Virus record (IMG/VR): IMGVR_UViG_3300025930_000141
Coordinates: 16,712 to 80,711 of that record
Origin: a virus
DNA: 64,000 nucleotides
Reading direction: 5' to 3' (one strand)
Part shown: positions 60,114-64,000 of the stretch, in pieces
Layout: every line of letters begins with the position of its first letter
Position numbering within the stretch: the stretch's first letter is position 1
The notes under the pieces: generated by a model
Told to the model about the DNA's origin: nothing
Databases searched by the model: none
Seen by the model: the letters and a program-made list of their open reading frames with translations, nothing else
Position numbers and translations under genes: made by a program

Positions 60114-60614
60114 CTATTCTCGGGCGCGCCAGGTCGGCACAAATTGCCCGTCTTTGTTCTTCACATATAGCACGTCTTCGTCGTGTATTAATGCCCGCAG
60201 TTCTCGCGGGGTGGGAAGATTCCACGCGGTGGACTCGCCGTCGCGGCGGGGTCGGCCTCGGTGGACGCTCGCAAAGTAGTCTAGCAGACCCAACAGTGCT
60301 TCCTCATTCCACCAGTGCTCTTTCTTGCGACCGGTATTAAGCGAATAAGAATGTGGTGGCTCGGGGATATCTCCCCGCTGTACTGCTAGTTGTACTGATT
60401 CTCGCGTACGGTTGACCATGGCTGCGGCCTCTTTTGTGGTAAAGGCCTTTTGCTTGTGTCGCTGTACGTACGTATAATTGAGAGAGACCTTCTTGTGTTG
60501 TGGAAAATTCCACGCGACAAGAAGGTCCTTCCCGCGATGTATCCTAAGTAGTTGGTGAAGTTCACCATCTAGGAACCAGTGAATATTAGTTCTCCACTGT
60601 CTGGTACCTCGCAC
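60114..60614 (-). CDS. HTH DNA-binding regulator, 166 aa
   Basis: KAFTTKEAAAMVNRTRESVQ is an excisionase/MerR-type helix-turn-helix with wing (GDIPEPPHSYSLNTGRKKEH), flanked by extra domains. Could control the replication operon. Confidence 0.72.
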   Translation of the reverse strand: MRGTRQWRTNIHWFLDGELHQLLRIHRGKDLLVAWNFPQHKKVSLNYTYVQRHKQKAFTTKEAAAMVNRTRESVQLAVQRGDIPEPPHSYSLNTGRKKEHWWNEEALLGLLDYFASVHRGRPRRDGESTAWNLPTPRELRALIHDEDVLYVKNKDGQFVPTWRARE

Positions 60615-60848
60615 TTAGAAACCTCGCTTTACTAGTGATGCTGGGCTCACGGTGTTGCTTGAGCCTACACTGACAAAAGAGGTAAGCAGTGAGATTACCG
60701 CTGCTGTTGCTCCTGTCAACAGGATTGTAGGCCAGTCGAAGCCCGTTACGGGTGTCGTTGCTGCTACACCGATGACCGCCAAAACGGCCTGAGCGAATGT
60801 CTTTAGAGCACGCTCAAGGGCGTCTCTCCAAAATAACTTGTCGAACAT
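60615..60848 (-). CDS. Holin, r1t type, 77 aa
   Basis: FWRDALERALKTFAQAVLAV, then FDWPTILLTGATAAVISLLT and an S-rich tail: the two-helix r1t holin family signature of actinophages. Permits endolysin release. Own promoter at 60879-60907 and GGGAGG ribosome site. Confidence 0.88.
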   Translation of the reverse strand: MFDKLFWRDALERALKTFAQAVLAVIGVAATTPVTGFDWPTILLTGATAAVISLLTSFVSVGSSNTVSPASLVKRGF

Positions 60849-60878
60849 ATGTATCCTCCCTTGTAGTGAGATACATTC

Positions 60879-60907
60879 ATTCTATCACCTTGGAAGTCTA
60901 AAATCAA
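60879..60907 (-). promoter_or_regulatory. Promoter, TTGATT-17-TAGAAT, for holin
   Basis: -35 at 60902-60907, -10 at 60879-60884, 24 bases or so upstream of the holin ribosome site. Confidence 0.62.
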
Positions 60908-60910
60908 AGT

Positions 60911-61777
60911 TTAGCCCTTGAATATGTGGCCGTCAACCACACAGACGTAATCCCTAATCGGAATGAACTGCAAGTGTGCTTTGTCATCTACTACGTGAGC
61001 AATGCCGAAGCCCTGCTCCCATCTAGGATTATCTGCATAGCGCATACCATAGGCATCTACGTCAGAAAGGTGCCCCGTTCCCATACCGGCCAAACTGCGG
61101 CCAGGCATCATGTAGGAACGATAAACAACGCCGCCACGGTGGTCGTGGCCGCGCACGAGGCTTACGCCGTACTCTTCGATATCGTTCTTAACTGCGAGGC
61201 CGGTAACCGTAGAGGTAATCCCGTGATGTACGTGGATACCTCCAAAGCGTTCAAATGGTCGCTCGTGATACCAGCGCCAGGACATGCCCTGGTCGTCCAG
61301 TCCCCATAACAGGTCTGGCGTCAGCAGGTCTATGACCTCTGGTGCCTTACGGTCAATGTACTTGAACACTCTAATGTCGTGGTTGCCCAGCGAAACGTGT
61401 ATGTCGGCTTTCTTGGCTATGCTCCGTACGTCGGCATAGAATCTCTTAGCCTCGTCTGCGTATTCCTTTATCATTGGCAGCGGGTCTATGTCTTCCAGTA
61501 CCGGCTTCTCGGCTTCATCGCCGTTGGCTAATTTCTTCTCATATTCTATTGTTAACTTCTCGTTGTTCTTGGACTTAGCCTTTAACTGATTAAAGAACTC
61601 ATCTGTTGTACCGTCGGAATACGTCGAGTATTCCAACTGGTCGTCAATGTCTCCAACTATGTCAATCGCGTCGGGCTTCCACGTTCTGATAACGTCCATA
61701 ACCAGTGATACCGCTCGTACATCGTGATAGGGTATCTGTAGGTCGCCCAAGAACAACCATTTAATGTCGGTTGTCAA
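60911..61777 (-). CDS. SbcD/Mre11-like metallophosphoesterase, 288 aa
   Basis: FLGDLQIPYHD (residues 9-19), VGDIDDQ, SLGNHDIRV, VHHGITST and RGHDHRGG give the two-metal site. An inserted charged helical stretch (about 70-105) follows the second motif. Probably a nuclease subunit or a nucleotide phosphatase. Confidence 0.82.
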   Translation of the reverse strand: MTTDIKWLFLGDLQIPYHDVRAVSLVMDVIRTWKPDAIDIVGDIDDQLEYSTYSDGTTDEFFNQLKAKSKNNEKLTIEYEKKLANGDEAEKPVLEDIDPLPMIKEYADEAKRFYADVRSIAKKADIHVSLGNHDIRVFKYIDRKAPEVIDLLTPDLLWGLDDQGMSWRWYHERPFERFGGIHVHHGITSTVTGLAVKNDIEEYGVSLVRGHDHRGGVVYRSYMMPGRSLAGMGTGHLSDVDAYGMRYADNPRWEQGFGIAHVVDDKAHLQFIPIRDYVCVVDGHIFKG

Positions 61778-61786
61778 TATTACCTT

Positions 61787-62506
61787 TCAATCCTTACGTA
61801 GCAGAGCGCGGATGAACTTGGCTTCATTCTTGCCAGCGTCCTTATATCCGATGTAATAACCACTATACATACCGGCCAGCGCCACTGCCATTCCTGCCGC
61901 TAGAACACCAACTCCCAAAGCGGCCTTTCCTACCGTCGTCTCCGGGGTCAGGTCTGGCGCAGGAATGATGCTGTCGTCGTCAGAATCTCTCGGTCTAAGC
62001 GTACCACGATGGGGCTTGTTCTGTCCAACGGCCACAGTCTTTGTCACTGTTGCTGTGGGCCGTGGTGCTGCCGACTGGGTAATGGTGGTCGTCGGGCCGA
62101 TTGTACGGGACGTTCCAGGGCCGCTAGAAATTACTGTGCGGGTGGGTCCCGGTACAATTCTGGTAGGCCCAGGAACCTGCACTGTAGCCGTTGTACGGAT
62201 GACTCTAGGCGGCAGCGTGATAGGCGGCAGCGTAATGGTCGCCTCGACATGAGGTCGAGCAGTTATGGTAATAACGGGCAGCGGTATGGTCAGGTCCAAT
62301 ACGACGATGCCTGCGGCCTTGCATTCGACTCTTTCGTTGTTTCCGCTTCGTGAGCCTTTACAGGCTACTACACCACCGGGCGCAGTTGACTCGATACTTT
62401 CGCTTCCGCCGCTGTCACCGTGGTCGGCTGACGCATTGGACATAATGGCAATAGGTATTAGAAATATCGTAGCCAACAGCATAATTGCGGCAATGATTCT
62501 GCTCAT
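61787..62506 (-). CDS. Exported Thr/Pro-rich membrane-anchored protein, 239 aa, leaderless
   Basis: Signal peptide (residues 1-27), two-cysteine region, a long Thr/Pro/Val-rich stalk with TRIVPGPTRTV repeats, and a C-terminal transmembrane helix with charged tail. ATG 62506 six bases after TATAAT (62513-62518). Likely presented on the infected cell surface. Confidence 0.72.
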   Translation of the reverse strand: MSRIIAAIMLLATIFLIPIAIMSNASADHGDSGGSESIESTAPGGVVACKGSRSGNNERVECKAAGIVVLDLTIPLPVITITARPHVEATITLPPITLPPRVIRTTATVQVPGPTRIVPGPTRTVISSGPGTSRTIGPTTTITQSAAPRPTATVTKTVAVGQNKPHRGTLRPRDSDDDSIIPAPDLTPETTVGKAALGVGVLAAGMAVALAGMYSGYYIGYKDAGKNEAKFIRALLRKD

Positions 62507-62513
62507 GCAAGCA

Positions 62514-62795
62514 TTATACCGCGTGCGGCATTCTGTTGCCCTTTTCCAAGTTGCAACGGAGGTGCGCCGGGGCTACGTTTTCCCATGTATGGGTGCCGCC
62601 CTCGGCCAGCGGAATCACGTGGTCAATGGTGGCTGCCCACCAATTTGGAACGCGCAGGTACTTATTAATTTGCTTCTGGCAAATATTACAAATCCAGCCG
62701 TGAGCCTCAAACACATCGAGCGCAACAATACTATCGCCCTTAGCATATAATGCTCTTCTCTTTGGGCTGTAGTATTTGATTTTGCGTCTAGCCAC
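62514..62795 (-). CDS. HNH endonuclease, 93 aa
   Basis: CNICQKQINKYLRVPNWWAA, TIDHVIPLAEGGTHTWEN and HLRCNLEKGNR: standard HNH with zinc pair. Probably a homing or packaging nuclease. Confidence 0.87.
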   Translation of the reverse strand: MARRKIKYYSPKRRALYAKGDSIVALDVFEAHGWICNICQKQINKYLRVPNWWAATIDHVIPLAEGGTHTWENVAPAHLRCNLEKGNRMPHAV

Positions 62796-62842
62796 GTTAG
62801 CCTCTTAGGGCTAATTATATGGCTTATTAAATTATAAAACCA

Positions 62843-62864
62843 AATGTAGTCGTTCGACTACATT
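62843..62864 (-). terminator. Terminator hairpin with U-rich tail
   Basis: AATGTAGTCG/CGACTACATT stem followed by TTTTATAATTT, 20 bases after the structural gene stop: a normal rho-independent terminator. Confidence 0.78.
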
Positions 62865-62885
62865 CACGAATGTCGTCGTACTACG

Positions 62886-63326
62886 TCACGTGCCCATTGC
62901 AATCCAGTTGATGCACAGGGTGTTCTTGATTTTGTCCTTCTTAGCGGAGTCGTAGTATAGGTTTACCTTGGCCTCAAAGCCTTGGTGGTTAGGGTGGAAT
63001 GCTCCAATACCATTGATGGTGTGGAATATCTTTACCTTGTTACCCGAGGTTACCGAGGTGGTGACCACCGGAGCGGTACCCGTGGTAAACATGCTGGCGA
63101 AGTGGATTCGCAGGGTGGCCGAGTCGGAGTTACGTGGCGTGATTAGTCCACGCCCACATAGCAACTTAATACCGGTATCGGTGACACCGGAGGTCAGATG
63201 CATGTATTTGCCGTCAACCATTTGGTTACGCAAGAATATTAGGTTGTTGCTAATCTGGTCCAGGGTGTCTTCGTCTAGAAGTTGATTGGGTTGCCAGGTT
63301 ACTGCAACGAACTCGGTGCTAGCCAT
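62886..63326 (-). CDS. Virion structural protein candidate, 146 aa
   Basis: MASTEFVAVTWQPNQLLDED and LDQISNNLIFLRNQMVDGKY open like phage tail-fibre or head-fibre proteins; beta-rich remainder (LRIHFASMFTTGTAPVVTTS). Last gene of the virion operon. Confidence 0.62.
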   Translation of the reverse strand: MASTEFVAVTWQPNQLLDEDTLDQISNNLIFLRNQMVDGKYMHLTSGVTDTGIKLLCGRGLITPRNSDSATLRIHFASMFTTGTAPVVTTSVTSGNKVKIFHTINGIGAFHPNHQGFEAKVNLYYDSAKKDKIKNTLCINWIAMGT

Positions 63327-63732
63327 TTAGCGGGTTTCCCTTCTCATGCAAGTTGATTTCGTCCAGGGAGACGGTTACCACGTCCCAGGTTTGGTATCCC
63401 AAAGCATTAAGGATATCAGGGTTGGTGACCTGTCTTAGTTCCCCTTGTACGATTAGGTATATTCTACCGCTGGCTTGGCTACAAAGCAAACTGCCGTTTC
63501 TGAACTTTAAAGGTACCCCGACCCTCAGCCGCTTGACGGCTGGGTGGTCTTCGGAGGTTTCAATGACTCGGTGAGGATGCCACGAATCGAGGATTCGCCT
63601 GGTATTAATCGGTAGCCTCTTTACATCATTAAAGACGTAGTACCAACCCTTTTCGGTGTGGATGAAACTACCGGGCGGGTATGCCGAGATTTGAAAGTCA
63701 GTCGTCGCTTGCTTCTGTATCTTCCTTAACAC
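63319..63732 (-). CDS. Repeat-domain virion protein candidate, 137 aa
   Basis: Two similar units, GSFIHTEKGWYYVFNDVKR and GSLLCSQASGRIYLIVQGEL, with LRQVTNPDILNALGY, the short beta repeat found in phage tail and secreted wall-binding proteins. GTG 63732 start overlaps the upstream coiled-coil gene by 35 bases. Confidence 0.62.
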   Translation of the reverse strand: MLRKIQKQATTDFQISAYPPGSFIHTEKGWYYVFNDVKRLPINTRRILDSWHPHRVIETSEDHPAVKRLRVGVPLKFRNGSLLCSQASGRIYLIVQGELRQVTNPDILNALGYQTWDVVTVSLDEINLHEKGNPLNG

Positions 63733-63961
63733 TCTCTAACTCTCTGATACTGTTTTCTAGTTCTCTAACTCTAGCACTAAGTTCTTCATTCTCTTTACCT
63801 AGTAAAGTAATCTGAACTCTTCTATCAGCATCTTGGTCTTCGTAATTAGTAACCACATTACTTAGTCTTTCTCTAAGGGCTTGTAGTTTAAGTTCTAGTT
63901 TGAAGAAGTTTTGTTGTAGTTCGTCCTGGTTTATAAAGGGATTGGTCTCTGTCTCTGTCAT
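63698..63961 (-). CDS. Coiled-coil protein, 87 aa
   Basis: MTETETNPFINQDELQQNFF, heptads through LGKENEELSARVRELENSIR. First gene after promoter 63968-63996. Confidence 0.7.
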   Translation of the reverse strand: MTETETNPFINQDELQQNFFKLELKLQALRERLSNVVTNYEDQDADRRVQITLLGKENEELSARVRELENSIRELESVKEDTEASDD

Positions 63962-63967
63962 GATTCA

Positions 63968-63996
63968 AGTGTAACGGACCGAGCGCAATCTGTCAA
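63968..63996 (-). promoter_or_regulatory. Promoter, TTGACA-17-TACACT
   Basis: -35 at 63991-63996, -10 at 63968-63973; start of the small virion-protein operon. Start codon 63961 again lies about six bases after the -10 box, so possibly leaderless. Confidence 0.8.
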
Positions 63997-64000
63997 CCGA

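Noticed and set aside
1-64000. CRISPR array or insertion sequence
   Set aside because: No regularly spaced identical repeats and no transposase or terminal inverted repeats were seen.
1-64000. Integrase, attachment site or lysogeny repressor
   Set aside because: No tyrosine or serine recombinase, no excisionase pair and no immunity repressor arrangement; the HTH proteins at 46640 and 60114 are not enough.

Overview
The window is a slice of a large double-stranded DNA bacteriophage genome that infects an actinobacterium. Evidence: a WhiB-family iron-sulfur regulator, a class E-type sortase with its own cell-wall substrate, a DUF7455-type zinc ribbon, an r1t-type holin, and a complete phage replication and packaging set. 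Base composition is moderate, not the high GC of Streptomyces or its relatives, and TTA codons are used freely. The gene order, tRNA load and size resemble the large tRNA-rich Streptomyces phages, but that assignment is inference. Every gene I support is on the minus strand, so transcription runs from 64000 towards 1. Genes are tightly packed, with 1-8 base stop/start overlaps (ATGA, GTGA, TTGA, CTGA and one ATAA).

Layout in transcription order. 64.0-62.9 kb: virion structural proteins ending in a terminator. 62.8-60.6 kb: HNH nuclease, surface protein, SbcD-like phosphoesterase, holin. 60.6-48.1 kb: replication and recombination (regulator, loader candidate, DnaB helicase, DnaG primase, SSB, DnaE polymerase, RecA, Cas4-like exonuclease, RuvC-like resolvase) and a GGQ release-factor-like protein. 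47.7-42.2 kb: SLOG protein, HTH protein, a sugar-modification cassette, HNH endonuclease, dNMP kinase. 42.2-39.0 kb: small and large terminase and an HNH nuclease. 38.7-35.3 kb: vWA protein, cyclic-phosphate receiver domain, cysteine peptidase. 35.9-8.7 kb: an accessory region with about 38 tRNA or tRNA-like genes covering all 20 amino acids, scattered among small genes, including Ro60, sortase and substrate, endolysin, macro domain, and the PnuC/NadR/PncA NAD set. 8.7-0 kb: rIIA/rIIB, ClpP-like protease, phosphoesterase, WhiB and membrane proteins.

The most interesting system is a Ro60 (TROVE) protein with a family of at least eight small RNAs that I recognise as Y RNA-like. Each has a covarying terminal stem, a conserved G[U/C]CGA strand, a second bulged covarying helix and a CG[G/U]UUAUC motif. 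Four of them also carry a tRNA T-arm. Five sit directly upstream of the Ro60 gene and all lie within a few bases of tRNA genes, so tRNA-processing enzymes could release them.

The accessory genes suggest one theme: keeping translation and cofactors running under attack. The tRNA set has unusual anticodon loops (C33 instead of U33 in five), Leu and Tyr tRNAs without the long variable arm, and two tRNA-like RNAs lacking a D-arm. Beside it are Ro60/Y RNAs, a ribosome-rescue candidate, a cyclic-phosphate receiver protein and an NAD-regeneration module. This joint role is a hypothesis. Promoters are mostly TTGACA-17/18-TANNNT, and at least ten genes appear to be leaderless (the start codon lies 6-7 bases after the -10 box).
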